Positions 52,220-61,614 of a DNA stretch of 64,000 bases are shown here, piece by piece; position 1 is the first letter of the stretch; the number at the start of each line of letters is the position of its first letter. Source of the stretch: an uncultured Kiloniellaceae bacterium. Lineage in GTDB: Bacteria > Pseudomonadota > Alphaproteobacteria > Kiloniellales > Kiloniellaceae. The stretch is from NCBI GenBank assembly GCA_947493695.1, contig CANLSF010000001.1, forward strand, positions 1,302,001-1,366,000, in the 5' to 3' direction. Under the pieces are notes generated by a model. That model was not told where the DNA came from and ran no database searches. It worked only from the letters and a program-made list of their open reading frames with translations. Made by a program: the position numbers and the translations under genes.

Positions 52220-55095
52220 AAGGGCTCGTCGTCTACGTTGGCGTCTTTTTTGAAAAACGCGCTGATTTCGTCCACGGCCTGCGCCAACCCCACCTTTTGC
52301 GGCACCACGCCCTTCGGGAAGGCGCCGTGCAGACGTGACGGCATCATGGGATCGAGCAGCACGAAAATGCCACGGTCCCGGTCCCGACGTACCAGCCGCC
52401 CGAAGGCCTGTCGTAATTTCAGGCGCACCAGCCGGTCGTCATAGGATCTCCCACCAAAGAGTTTACGGCGTTCACGATGCTGAATATCGGGTCTGGGCCA
52501 GGGCACCCGGTCGAACACAATCAGCCGCAGGGCGTCGCCCGGCACGTCCACACCGTCGCGGACAGCATCCGTGCCCAACAGACAGGAATCGATTTCGTCG
52601 CGGAAGATATCGACCAGCGTAGAGATATCCATTGCATCGACATGCTGTGCGTAGAGATCCAGGCCTGCCTGCTCAAGAGGCTCCACCAGTCGCTGTCGCA
52701 CCGCACGCAAACGTGTAATGGCGGTAAAGAGCCCAAGCCCGCCACCGCCTGACGCCAGGAAGAGTTCCCGGTAGGCTGCTGCGACCTGGTTCAGGTCGTC
52801 CTTTCGGACATCTGAAATCACGTACACACGGGTTTGCTTTTCGTAGTCGAAGGGGGAGGCGACCAGAGCACGTATCGCGGGGCTCTCCAGGTGCAGGGCG
52901 CCGGTCCGCTGCTCGGCGGCCTTCCAGGCAGCATCGCCCATGCCGTTCCCGGCATCTGTGACGTCTGTTTCAGGGACTTTTGCTTTGGATGATTGGCTGC
53001 CTGGATCGTCAGTCAGGGTGGCGGAGGTGATGACCAGACCTTGGGCGTTGCGCATAACGGCGTCGGCGAAAGGAATGGTCGGATCCTTCCAGTGGCGGAA
53101 CATGCCGACATCCATGTCGTGTCCGCCGTTGCGTTCCACCGCGAACCAGTCCGTGAAGTCCGGCGGCGTGTCGGCCTGCAGGGCATCCAGCATGGCGCAC
53201 CAGGCGGTGATCTGCATCTGCCCGCGCCGTTCCAGGCTGCGAGAGGAAGCCTCAATCCGGCGGCGCGTATCGCTGTCGAGTTTGTCCGCATCTTCATCGA
53301 GCCGGGCCTGCAGGCCCTTTTTCAGGCCTTCCATGGGCTTGAGGACGCTGGTCAGAGCCTCTTTCAGCTTCGCGGCGGCTTCGATGACGTCCGGTTCTGC
53401 CGGGCGGGCATCAACTTCAAGGCTGTAGGGACTGTCGTGACCGCCACTGCGGGCATAGACCTGCTGGCGCACACCGCGCAGAAACTCCTCCGCGGGCCCG
53501 TTGGTCCGTCCGTCGGCGATCCTCTGATGCCACGCCTCGCCCGGCAGGATGCTTGCTGCTCTCAGGGTTTCGTTCAGGAGATCGGTCAGTTCCGGATCGC
53601 CGGCGACCAGATCTTCCAGCCGTCTGCGCAGACCTCGCGCCCGTCCGGCGGAACGCCCGGCAGACTCTCCACCGATCAGCCAGCGCCGCAGATCGTGGGT
53701 CTCCTGTCCCGAGAGATGGGCGGCGAAGGCGCTGTCGGCGGCGTCGAAAACATGATGACCCTCGTCGAGCACATAATGGGTCGGCAACTGGCCGTCCTCG
53801 CCGCCTCCCAATGCGGCCTGGATCATGACCAGAGCATGGTTCGCCACCACGATCTCTGCCTGTTTGGCTTTGCGGAGATTGCGTTCGATGAAGCATTTTC
53901 GGTAGTGCGAACAGGCTGAATAGATGCATTCGCCGCGCCGGTCGGTCAGGCCCAGGGTTTTCGCCCGACCCAGCAAATCGGCCAGCCAGCCCGGAAAATC
54001 GCCGCCGACCATATCGCCGTCCCGGGTCCAGGCGGCCCAGCGGGCCATCAGTCCGACCGCGACACCGTCGCTGCCCTTGCTGGCCAGTCCGGTTACGGCC
54101 TCGTCGAAGTTTAGAAGACAGAGATAGTTCTCCCGGCCCTTGCGGATTACCACACGCTCGGATTTCAGGCGCGGCTCCGGGTAAAGCTTCGAAAGTTCAT
54201 CATCGAGTTGGCGCTGCAGGTTCCGTGTGTAGGTCGAGATCCAGACCGGTCCCTGGTTTTTCTGCGCCCAAAGGCTGGCCGGGGCAATATAGCCCAAGGT
54301 TTTGCCGGTCCCGGTCCCGGCCTCGGCCAAAACCAGATTGGGTTGATCGGCGGCGCTTCTTGGCCCGAAGGCCTGACTGATTGCTGAGGCGTAATCTGCC
54401 TGCTGTGGCCGGGCTTCTGCTTCACTGTCCAGCAGCTCGCTTAAACGCTGACGAGCTTCACTTGCGCTCACAGATTCGCTGCCAGGCGGGGCGGAAGGGG
54501 GAACCTCATTCCATTCGGAGAGGAAATCCCAGACATGGAGGCCGCGCGCGCGATGCCGCTCGTCGCCGCTGTCCGTGAGCTGTACGGCGGAAAGGACGGC
54601 CGGACCCCATCGCCAGCCGGTCTGGGCCATTGCCCAGGCGATATCATGGGCGGAGGGATCGCGCCGGCTGCTGCGGGCCGCCAGTTCGCGCAGTAAAGCG
54701 AGCGCAATCTGAGGCAGGGCGCTGACCTCGGCGTCCAGGCTTTCCGGTGTCAACAGTCCCAGCTCGTTGGCGAGACCGCGCGGCGTCGGTGTGCAGAAGC
54801 GCGCAGGACGCACGAAGGCGAAGAGTTCGAGCAGGTCGTAGGCGGCAAAGGGATCGCAGCCGAGCCGACGGGCAACAGACTTGGCGTGGACGAGAATCGG
54901 AGCTTCCTGACGGGCGCGCATTGCGGCTTCGCGCAGGGAGAACTCGTTCAGTTCTCCGTCCTGATCGAGCCAGATCGCACGGGTCAAACCGACCGCAAGC
55001 ATCGGCGCTGCAGGAAGCTGCAGGCTACGGTCGCTGATCGGGGCCGCGTCGGGATCAGGGGCGCGCACCTGGGGGGACTCATTGCTTTGTGACAT
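52216..55095 (-). CDS. DinG/XPD-type Fe-S DNA helicase
   Basis: About 959 residues from ATG 55095; the track adds 28. Walker A is LAEAGTGTGKTLGYI and the DEAH box is VLDEGHHVFD. Between them, a C in RENYLCLLNF and three in GECIYSACSHYRKC form the four-Cys Fe-S cluster of the XPD/DinG helicases. The C-terminal helicase motifs are DSCLLGTDAVRDGVDVPGDAL and LRQAFGRLVRRDRDRG. An N-terminal 200-residue extension carries an acidic linker. It is probably a 5'-3' ATP-dependent helicase in DNA repair. The stop shares bases with the convergent AEC gene. Confidence 0.9.
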   Translation of the reverse strand: MSQSNESPQVRAPDPDAAPISDRSLQLPAAPMLAVGLTRAIWLDQDGELNEFSLREAAMRARQEAPILVHAKSVARRLGCDPFAAYDLLELFAFVRPARFCTPTPRGLANELGLLTPESLDAEVSALPQIALALLRELAARSSRRDPSAHDIAWAMAQTGWRWGPAVLSAVQLTDSGDERHRARGLHVWDFLSEWNEVPPSAPPGSESVSASEARQRLSELLDSEAEARPQQADYASAISQAFGPRSAADQPNLVLAEAGTGTGKTLGYIAPASLWAQKNQGPVWISTYTRNLQRQLDDELSKLYPEPRLKSERVVIRKGRENYLCLLNFDEAVTGLASKGSDGVAVGLMARWAAWTRDGDMVGGDFPGWLADLLGRAKTLGLTDRRGECIYSACSHYRKCFIERNLRKAKQAEIVVANHALVMIQAALGGGEDGQLPTHYVLDEGHHVFDAADSAFAAHLSGQETHDLRRWLIGGESAGRSAGRARGLRRRLEDLVAGDPELTDLLNETLRAASILPGEAWHQRIADGRTNGPAEEFLRGVRQQVYARSGGHDSPYSLEVDARPAEPDVIEAAAKLKEALTSVLKPMEGLKKGLQARLDEDADKLDSDTRRRIEASSRSLERRGQMQITAWCAMLDALQADTPPDFTDWFAVERNGGHDMDVGMFRHWKDPTIPFADAVMRNAQGLVITSATLTDDPGSQSSKAKVPETDVTDAGNGMGDAAWKAAEQRTGALHLESPAIRALVASPFDYEKQTRVYVISDVRKDDLNQVAAAYRELFLASGGGGLGLFTAITRLRAVRQRLVEPLEQAGLDLYAQHVDAMDISTLVDIFRDEIDSCLLGTDAVRDGVDVPGDALRLIVFDRVPWPRPDIQHRERRKLFGGRSYDDRLVRLKLRQAFGRLVRRDRDRGIFVLLDPMMPSRLHGAFPKGVVPQKVGLAQAVDEISAFFKKDANVDDEPF

Positions 55096-55269
55096 AGGCG
55101 CGGAGTATATCGACAGAAACCGACCAAGGTCACGGCGGAAGACGTGCATTGCCGAGATAAGGTGAGAGCATTCATGCAACGTTGACCTCTTGCCGCTGCG
55201 CGCCTAGGTTCGCCCTCAACTCCCGAGGTTGTTTCAGCGATGCGGTCGGGATTTTCCAACGAGAGATAA

Positions 55270-56862
55270 GTGACGGATATTATGTCGAGCGAGAGAGAAC
55301 TGGCCCTCCAGGCAAAGGCCTGGCCCTTTGATGAAGCCCGCAATCTATTGGCGCGCATCGGGGGAAAAACGCCGGAAAAAGGTTATGTGCTCTTCGAAAC
55401 CGGCTATGGCCCTTCGGGACTGCCGCATATCGGCACTTTCGGCGAGGTCGTTCGCACCTCCATGGTGCGCCGGGCCTTTCAGGAAATCTCGGACATCCCA
55501 ACCAAGCTTTATTGCTTTTCCGATGATATGGACGGCTTGCGTAAGGTGCCGGACAATGTTCCGAACAAGGAAATGCTCTCGGAAAATCTGGGTCGGGCAC
55601 TGACCTCTATTCCCGATCCCTTCGGCGAGTACGAGAGCTTTGGTCACCACAATAATGCGCGCCTGCGTGGATTTCTTGACAGTTTTGGCTTTGACTACGA
55701 GTTCCAGTCCTCAACCGAGCTCTACAAGTCCGGCCGCTTCGACGACGCCCTGCGTAAGGTCCTGCATCAGTACGACGAAATTCAGAAGATCATGTTGCCG
55801 TCCCTCGGGCCGGAGCGCCGGGAGACTTACAGTCCCTTTATGCCGGTCTGTCCCAAGACAGGTCACGTGTTGCAGGTGCCGATCCTTGAGCGGCACGCCA
55901 ATCAGGGAACAGTCGTCTACAAGGACGCAGATGGCGAGTTGGTCGAGGTGCCGGTCACCGGCGGTCAGTGCAAACTGCAGTGGAAGCCGGACTGGGCAAT
56001 GCGCTGGTATGCGCTGGATGTCGACTATGAGATGTCCGGCAAGGACCTGATGGACTCCGTCAAGCTGGGCGGTCGCATCACCAAGGCGCTGGGCGGCAAG
56101 CCACCGGGCGGCTTTACCTATGAGCTGTTTCTGGACGAGAAGGGCGAAAAGATCTCCAAGTCCAAGGGCAACGGCCTGTCGGTCGAGGAGTGGCTGCAGT
56201 ACGCGCCGCAGGAGAGCCTTGCGCTCTTCATGTATCAGAAGCCCAAGACGGCGAAGCGTCTCTATTTCGATGCCATTCCGCGCATGGTGGACGACTATCT
56301 TACCTTTGCCGGGAAGCTTCCTGATGAGGAGCCTGCCCGTAAGCTGGAGAACCCCGCGTGGCATATCCATGGCGGTAAAGTGCCATCGGCATCCTCGCCG
56401 CTGAATTTTGGGATTTTGCTTAATCTCGCAGGAGTCTGTAACACGGAAGACAGCGCGGTTCTCTGGGGTTTTGTCGGTCGTTATGTGCCTGAGGCAACGC
56501 CGGAAAACACGCCTTTCCTGGACTCGATGATCGGGTATGCGATCCGTTACTATCAGGACTTCGTTAAGCCTACGAAAAGCTACCGCGCCCCTGACGATAA
56601 AGAACGCATCGCGATGGATGATCTGCTGGTTAAGCTGAAAGCGCTGCCTGCGGAGAGCTCGGCTGAAGAAATTCAGACTTTGGTCTACGAGATCGGCAAG
56701 ACCCATGGCTTTGAAAACCTGCGGGACTGGTTCAAAGCACTCTATGAGGTGCTTCTGGGGCAGTCGCAGGGGCCGCGTCTGGGTTCGTTTTTCGCTCTTT
56801 ACGGGCTTGAGGAAAGTTGCCAGTTGGTCCGCCGGGCGCTTGACGGCGAGGATCTGAGTTAA
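55270..56862 (+). CDS. lysK: Class I lysyl-tRNA synthetase
   Basis: 530 residues in the class I, archaeal-type, lysyl-tRNA synthetase family, which replaces the class II enzyme in many alphaproteobacteria. The HIGH box is [20 protein letters not shown], the KMSKS box is [20 protein letters not shown], and the core has [24 protein letters not shown]. It charges tRNA-Lys. A GTG or the ATG at 55282 (MSSEREL) may be the start. Whether a class II LysS also exists cannot be seen here. Confidence 0.95.
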   Translation: MTDIMSSERELALQAKAWPFDEARNLLARIGGKTPEKGYVLFETGYGPSGLPHIGTFGEVVRTSMVRRAFQEISDIPTKLYCFSDDMDGLRKVPDNVPNKEMLSENLGRALTSIPDPFGEYESFGHHNNARLRGFLDSFGFDYEFQSSTELYKSGRFDDALRKVLHQYDEIQKIMLPSLGPERRETYSPFMPVCPKTGHVLQVPILERHANQGTVVYKDADGELVEVPVTGGQCKLQWKPDWAMRWYALDVDYEMSGKDLMDSVKLGGRITKALGGKPPGGFTYELFLDEKGEKISKSKGNGLSVEEWLQYAPQESLALFMYQKPKTAKRLYFDAIPRMVDDYLTFAGKLPDEEPARKLENPAWHIHGGKVPSASSPLNFGILLNLAGVCNTEDSAVLWGFVGRYVPEATPENTPFLDSMIGYAIRYYQDFVKPTKSYRAPDDKERIAMDDLLVKLKALPAESSAEEIQTLVYEIGKTHGFENLRDWFKALYEVLLGQSQGPRLGSFFALYGLEESCQLVRRALDGEDLS

Positions 56863-56914
56863 GTCATGAGCAGGTAACAAGCGGCGCCTTTCGTTAGGCG
56901 CAGCCTGGGTATCC

Positions 56915-57319
56915 TCAACCGCCCTTGGTCTTGCAGTATTCGCAGGTTGCCTTTACGCCGGGCGGTGCTTTCGGGTGCTCCTTGTTGGCCAGTTTGCCGG
57001 AACCGCCGAAATTGTGAAAGTTCCGGCATTCCTTACCGAAGGCGGCTTCTGCATCCCGCGCAAGGCTGAACTTGAAAGCGTTGATCCGCTTTTTGCCCCC
57101 GAAAACCCGGGCAAAGAAACCAGGCTGCCCTGACCCGCGTTTGAGTTCCTGAAGGAGCGTCTGCTGCAGGCTGGTGTCGCTGCGTCCAACCATCCGGACA
57201 GAAAAGCGTTTGTTGTCCGACATTGTGCCTAAGGCAAAATTACCCGGATTGTCGCCGACCGTATTTTGGATGACCTTGCGCTCTAAGGCAAAAGGGCCAT
57301 CCATGTCGAGTGATGCCAC
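56915..57319 (-). CDS. Small protein with GIY-YIG-like features
   Basis: 134 residues. GNFALGTMSDNKRFSVRMVGRSDTSLQQTLLQEL resembles the first strands and helix of the GIY-YIG nuclease fold, with ALG...VGRSD in place of GIY...YIG, and FKFSLARDAEAAFGKECRNFHNFGG fits the second helix with its Glu. The C-terminal tail, ATCEYCKTKGG, has one CxxC. It could be a degenerate GIY-YIG domain protein. No partner gene is obvious; it is convergent with lysK. The identification is tentative. Confidence 0.6.
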   Translation of the reverse strand: MASLDMDGPFALERKVIQNTVGDNPGNFALGTMSDNKRFSVRMVGRSDTSLQQTLLQELKRGSGQPGFFARVFGGKKRINAFKFSLARDAEAAFGKECRNFHNFGGSGKLANKEHPKAPPGVKATCEYCKTKGG

Positions 57320-57529
57320 TTGCTCGCTCCTGTTTCATTCCCCCCAACGGAGGCTTTCTCAAGAGCCCGGGCCTGCCTGGCCATTCTCGCCACGAAGGGT
57401 TGGACTCCTGCAGACCGCTAACGTCTTGGCCTGTCTGCGTTCTTATGAGTGAAACCTGAGTAAAAAAGCTTAGTGTTCGGTTAATTGTGCAGCAAAAGAA
57501 GGGCCGGTTAGAGACAAATTGAACAGAAT

Positions 57530-58366
57530 TCAACCTCCGTGGGACCAATTCCAGTAGAGTTCTCGCGCTTTTCGATATATCGGGCCCATTTGCAGGTCCC
57601 GGTCGCCGATCCTAGTGATAGGTACAACTTTCGCGTGATTCCCGGTGCTGAAGGCTTCGTCGGCATCGACAACTTCTTCCCAGGTGATTGCACGTTCGTA
57701 AACCGGAATGCCCGCGTCGCGCAGGAGTGCGCCGACGCGTTGGCGGGTGATACCGTTCAAGAAAGTGCCGTTGGGCGCGGGCGTGTGGGCTGCCCCGTCC
57801 TTGGCAATCCAGATGTTGGCGGTCGCCAGTTCAGCCACATTGCCAAGTCCGTCCAGAACGACGGCGTTGTCGAAGCCGTTGTCGATGGCCTCGCGCAGAG
57901 CCCGTCCCGAGTTAGGGTACAGACAGGCTGCTTTAGCCTGAGTCGGTGCCATGCTGGCCAGCGGACGCCGGAAGGATGAGAGTTGCACGGACATTCCCGA
58001 AGGTTGCGGCATCGCAGCCTCAAACACACTAAGGCAAAAGCGTGTGCTCTCAGGGTCAGGCGCAACAAACCCGGTTTCTGCCCAGAGCATGGGGCGGATG
58101 TAGAGCTCTGCATCATTGCTGAACTTCGAGACACCTTCGCGTGCGATCTCGAGGATTTCGCCTGCGGGAACAGGGGGCTTCAGGCCAAAGGCGAGACCCG
58201 AGGCTATCGTCCGTTCGCAATGAAGGTCCAGGTCCGGTGTGACGCCCTCAAAGGCCCGCGCGCCGTCGAAAATGACGGATGCCATCCAGGTCGCATGTGT
58301 CATGGGACCGAAAATGGCCGGATTACCCTCTTGCCAGCTCCCGTCGATGAAATGCACGGCCCTCAT
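57530..58366 (-). CDS. Class IV PLP aminotransferase (branched-chain aminotransferase-like)
   Basis: About 278 residues from ATG 58366, with an AAGGAAGA site before it; the track adds 13 residues. Fold type IV: HATWMASVIFDGARAFEG, ELYIRPMLWAETG, and TQAKAACLYPNSGRALREAIDNGFDNAVVLD carrying the PLP Lys in TQAK, then LGNVAELATANIWIAKDG and GITRQRVGALLRDAGIPVYERAIT. It should transfer amino groups from branched-chain or D-amino acids, or act as a 4-amino-4-deoxychorismate lyase relative; the sequence is closest to IlvE/Dat types. It stands alone. Confidence 0.87.
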   Translation of the reverse strand: MRAVHFIDGSWQEGNPAIFGPMTHATWMASVIFDGARAFEGVTPDLDLHCERTIASGLAFGLKPPVPAGEILEIAREGVSKFSNDAELYIRPMLWAETGFVAPDPESTRFCLSVFEAAMPQPSGMSVQLSSFRRPLASMAPTQAKAACLYPNSGRALREAIDNGFDNAVVLDGLGNVAELATANIWIAKDGAAHTPAPNGTFLNGITRQRVGALLRDAGIPVYERAITWEEVVDADEAFSTGNHAKVVPITRIGDRDLQMGPIYRKARELYWNWSHGG

Positions 58367-58750
58367 ACGTTCTTCCTTTGTCTTGGCGATACATGCGCTC
58401 GTCATGGGCGGACAGGAACGTCCATGCCTCTGTCCGCTTCGGTTTAGCGCAAATGCTCTCCAGCCATGGTGTGTTTGATTCTGTCGAACAGGCGAACGCT
58501 ATCATATTAAAACCTCTTGCCAAGTCTTGTGGCACGCATCGCGGTCCGGATTGCATATCTGCTGGACGGATCCACCCGGAAAAGAGCCTTACTTTCGTGG
58601 ATCAGACGGTAGTCTGACGCAAGGATAGTGGTCTTTTCGAAGGCTGTGAGGCGGACGCTGGCATTGAATAGCTGGAGACGCTCTACATGCAGGATGGGGC
58701 GCTTCAGGCGAATCTATCCAAACCCGATTGGCGTGAGGTTTTGGGCCAAA
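58367..58750. other. Intergenic region between aminotransferase and LexA-like regulator
   Basis: About 385 bases. ORFs here are short and overlap the 5' end of the aminotransferase gene in other frames. It carries the aminotransferase promoter and the 3' end of the regulator unit, where TGGGCCA and TGGCCCA form a weak hairpin near 58742-58765. I see no further gene. Confidence 0.4.
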
Positions 58751-59383
58751 TTACTGGCTGGCCCAGATGATGCGCGACATCCAGGCGACGTCTTTGTTCT
58801 GTAAATCTATCGATGTGGCGGCATTGCCGATCTGCGTGAGTTCAATGCGTCGCGCACTCTCACGGATCAGTTGGCAGATCATAATGCTGCTATCCTGAAG
58901 CTTGAGCAGTACGCGGTCTCCGCGCCGGATACTGGCGGTCGGCGAAATAACGATCAGGTCGCCGTCACGATAAACCGGTTCGTAGCGATTGCCGTTAATC
59001 TCCAAGGCGAAGGCATTGCTGTCTTCGATGTGAGGCGCCAGAACCTCGTCCCAATCTTCATTTGTCGGCGCGCCCTGGGCATCAAAGAAACCCTCTTTCG
59101 CCGCCTGCGAAATGTCGAGGCTGGGGATACGTTGGGCAATCGCGCTGGCGTTTTCCTCGCCCACGATGTTGACGAATTCGGCAAGGGACGCACCGGTCGC
59201 CGCCAGGATTTTTGCAATCGATTCGGTGCTCGGCCAACGCTTCTTGCCCTGCGGCGTGATGCGCTTACTCTTGTTGAAAGTCGTCGGGTCCAATCCAGCC
59301 TGACGCGCAAGTCCAGATGGCGAGAGATTATACTGTCTCGCCAAAACGTCGATGGCCCGCCAGACGTCGTCATGCTTCAACAT
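58751..59383 (-). CDS. XRE-type regulator with S24 (LexA-like) C-terminal domain, catalytic residues lost
   Basis: 210 residues. An HTH (VLARQYNLSPSGLARQAGLDPTTFNKSKRITPQGKKRWPSTESIAKILAATGASLAEFVNIV) is followed by a LexA/CI-type S24 domain, AFALEINGNRYEPVYRDGDLIVISPTASIRRGDRVLLKLQDSSIMICQLIRESARRIELTQI. In the active family the first motif is GDSMxP with the nucleophile Ser, but here it reads NGNRYEPV, and the Lys of the second motif is replaced (IMICQL). The domain is therefore probably non-cleaving and works as dimerisation or ligand sensor. It resembles phage-type repressors and chromosomal S24 homologues. Confidence 0.85.
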   Translation of the reverse strand: MLKHDDVWRAIDVLARQYNLSPSGLARQAGLDPTTFNKSKRITPQGKKRWPSTESIAKILAATGASLAEFVNIVGEENASAIAQRIPSLDISQAAKEGFFDAQGAPTNEDWDEVLAPHIEDSNAFALEINGNRYEPVYRDGDLIVISPTASIRRGDRVLLKLQDSSIMICQLIRESARRIELTQIGNAATSIDLQNKDVAWMSRIIWASQ

Positions 59384-59703
59384 GGGAAGATTATCTTATA
59401 AAAACCGTTTGCGTGCACTAGGAATAAATATCAACTCATCCTGTTCTTAAGTGGGATTGGCAGTGGTACAAGTCCAGTGGAAACCCGGTGCAGGACGATT
59501 TTCGGCAGGAATGCGCGGAAGCACTGTCTTTGATGGGACCTTTTCGGCCTCTGCGTCCAGCGGCGCTCTGACAATCCATCAGGCACGAATCTTCTCACTC
59601 CGGCGCCAGTGAAGACCGTGCGCCGGAGTGAGAAGACAGATGTTAAGCTGGTTCTGCTATGCCGCTGTCGCCGATCGCATGCGGCTCAAGAACGAAGTGA
59701 GGT
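59384..59703. other. Intergenic region holding a long perfect hairpin
   Basis: About 320 bases with no supported gene, between the LexA-like regulator and a small hypothetical gene, both on the minus strand. It contains the 17-base perfect inverted repeat at 59590-59636. The rest shows no motif I recognise. Confidence 0.45.
59590..59636. repeat. Perfect 17-base inverted repeat
   Basis: TCTTCTCACTCCGGCGC at 59590-59606 is exactly complementary to GCGCCGGAGTGAGAAGA at 59620-59636, with a 13-base loop. There is no T-run on either side. It is one of the strongest hairpins in the window and lies downstream of the small hypothetical gene at 59704 and upstream of the LexA-like regulator on the same strand. 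Confidence 0.7.
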
Positions 59704-59922
59704 TCACGGCTCAGTCGTCTCTCCCAGCATCGCCCGATAGACGACTCGCGCGAGGTCAGGGCTGATATGGCCGGCCTGAGAGCCTGCCTTAATCATTTCA
59801 GGTGTGGGTGTACTCGGTACAAGGACAAATCCGGAGTCGCCAACAGCACCGACGGCATCGAGAGCTTTCTGGAGGGCACGGCTGCCGCGAACATCGTTTT
59901 TCTCGTCATCTTTGACTATCAT
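59704..59922 (-). CDS. Small hypothetical protein
   Basis: About 72 residues from ATG 59922, with a GAGG site six bases ahead. MIVKDDEKNDVRGSRALQKALDAVGAVGDSGFVLVPSTPTPEMIKAGSQAGHISPDLARVVYRAML has coding character and is acidic at the start, then helical at ALQKALDAVGAVG, and closes with a helix ARVVYRAMLGE. No signal peptide or TM. I do not recognise a family. It may be co-transcribed with the LexA-like gene, though a hairpin lies between them. Confidence 0.55.
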   Translation of the reverse strand: MIVKDDEKNDVRGSRALQKALDAVGAVGDSGFVLVPSTPTPEMIKAGSQAGHISPDLARVVYRAMLGETTEP

Positions 59923-60156
59923 GGTCACCTCAATGGCGGTGTTTTATTGGGGCACTGCTCGCTATGCTTGAGCAAGTCGCATGCCATATTAATTTTCGCC
60001 TTGTTTTTGCTGCCTCCAGCATTGAATGTCTCGCCGATGCGACGTTTGGACCATAGACTGTTGCATTTTGCAACGCAGAATTGACCGATAGTTGCATAAT
60101 GCAAGGCAATGTATTCAACCTAAAAGCGATCCGACGAGTAGGACAAATTCCCAATT

Positions 60157-60540
60157 ATGCAAGATGCTCTGATTTTTCACATGTGTCGGCGCGATGAATG
60201 GGACCTGGCGCAGGCGCGCGGCAGCTACGCCGGTTCTTCTCAGGATCTCGCAGATGGTTTCATCCATTTCTCTACCGCGCAACAGGTTGAGGTTTCGGCG
60301 GAAAAACACCGGCGTGGCCAGGATGGCTTGGTTTTGCTGAGTGTCGACACTTCGAATTTGGGGGATGCGCTAAAATGGGAGGCTTCCCGCGGCGGCGCCT
60401 TGTTCCCCCATCTCTATGGAGCTTTGCCGGTTTCCGCAGTTCTGCGTGCCGACGACCTGCCACTTGGCCCTGACGGTCGGCACATCTTCCCGGAATTGCC
60501 GGGTAAAGAGGTGGATGTGAAAGGCCCGTCTGGTGATTAG
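60157..60540 (+). CDS. DUF952 domain protein
   Basis: 127 residues. The family signature is clear: IFHMCRRDEWDLAQARGSYAGSSQDLADGFIHFSTAQQVEVSAEKHRRGQDGLVLLSVDTSNLGDALKWEASRGGALFPHLYGALPVSAV. DUF952 proteins resemble an ADP-ribosyltransferase-like fold, with the conserved D-GFIHFS and FPHLYG motifs, but no activity is known. It overlaps the pyrD start by 8 bases, an arrangement often seen in alphaproteobacteria, so the two are translated together. Confidence 0.88.
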   Translation: MQDALIFHMCRRDEWDLAQARGSYAGSSQDLADGFIHFSTAQQVEVSAEKHRRGQDGLVLLSVDTSNLGDALKWEASRGGALFPHLYGALPVSAVLRADDLPLGPDGRHIFPELPGKEVDVKGPSGD

Positions 60541-61597
60541 TTATCGGATCCTGGGGCCGTTATTGCGGCTTTTGAGTCCCGAGAAAGCTCACAATCTGAC
60601 GTTGTGGGGGTTGGAACATGGCCTTGGGCCTGCAGCCGGTGGTGAGAGTGATCCGCTGCTTTCGATCGACCTCTGGGGCCGGAGTTTTGACAATCCTATC
60701 GGCCTCGCTGCCGGCTTTGACAAGAATGCCGCGGTGGTCGGGCCCGCATTTGGACTGGGCTTCGGCTTTGTCGAAATCGGCAGCGTCACTCCGCGTCCTC
60801 AGCCTGGGAATCCCAAGCCCCGGATATTCCGCCTGCCGGAGGATCGGGGTGTCATCAACCGTCTGGGGTTTAACAACCTGGGCATGGATGCGGCTGCGCT
60901 GAACCTACGGAAGTGGCGTGAAGTGCCTTTGCCGGGCGCCCTTGGTGTGAATCTGGGTAAGAATAAGGATACGCAGGATTCAGTTGCCGATTATCTGAAG
61001 GGAGTTAAGGCGCTTGGTGGTTTTGCTGACTACCTGGTAATTAATGTTTCCTCGCCCAATACCCCCGGCCTGCGTGCGCTTCAGGGGCGGGAGGAGCTCA
61101 ATGAACTGATTTCCGCCGTTCAATCTTCTCTGCGAGAGAGTTTTGCGGCAAAAGCCCCGCCGCTAGTGCTGAAGGTAGCACCGGATCTGACCGAAGCCGA
61201 TATAAAGGATATTGCGCAGGTCGCTCTCGAGCAAAACCTGGACGGATTGACCGTATCGAACACCACGATCACGCGCCCAGAGTCACTGAGTGGCAGCGAC
61301 CGCGAGGAAACCGGTGGGCTGAGCGGGCGTCCCCTCTTCAACGTTTCAACCCGGGTTCTGGGCGATTTCTACCTGCTGACCGAGGGGCGTATCCCACTGG
61401 TCGGGGTCGGTGGCGTAGGCAGTGGTGCGGACGCCTATGCTAAGATCCGTGCGGGCGCTTCGCTTGTGCAGCTGTATTCCGCGCTGGTTTACGAAGGGCC
61501 CGAGCTGGTCGAGCGCATTAAGCGGGACCTCGCGCAGCTGTTACGTCGTGACGGCTGCGAAAAGCTTTCCGACGCTATCGGGGCGGCGCACCGCTGA
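60533..61597 (+). CDS. pyrD: Dihydroorotate dehydrogenase, class 2 (quinone-linked)
   Basis: 354 residues from a GTG that overlaps the DUF952 stop. The N-terminal helix YRILGPLLRLLSPEKAHNLTLWGLEHG is the membrane/quinone-tunnel extension of class 2 enzymes. NPIGLAAGFDKNAAV begins the FMN barrel, NVSSPNTPGLRALQ carries the catalytic Ser of class 2, VSNTTI and VGVGGVGSGADAYAKIRAGASLVQLYSAL close the FMN phosphate site. It oxidises dihydroorotate to orotate, passing electrons to ubiquinone. Confidence 0.95.
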   Translation: MISYRILGPLLRLLSPEKAHNLTLWGLEHGLGPAAGGESDPLLSIDLWGRSFDNPIGLAAGFDKNAAVVGPAFGLGFGFVEIGSVTPRPQPGNPKPRIFRLPEDRGVINRLGFNNLGMDAAALNLRKWREVPLPGALGVNLGKNKDTQDSVADYLKGVKALGGFADYLVINVSSPNTPGLRALQGREELNELISAVQSSLRESFAAKAPPLVLKVAPDLTEADIKDIAQVALEQNLDGLTVSNTTITRPESLSGSDREETGGLSGRPLFNVSTRVLGDFYLLTEGRIPLVGVGGVGSGADAYAKIRAGASLVQLYSALVYEGPELVERIKRDLAQLLRRDGCEKLSDAIGAAHR

Positions 61598-61614
61598 CGT
61601 GGGCTTGGTCGTCC

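Noticed and set aside
58751-59922. Prophage or integrative element around the S24 regulator
   Set aside because: No integrase, terminase, structural genes or att repeats; neighbours are ordinary chromosomal genes. The S24 homologue is better explained as a chromosomal regulator.
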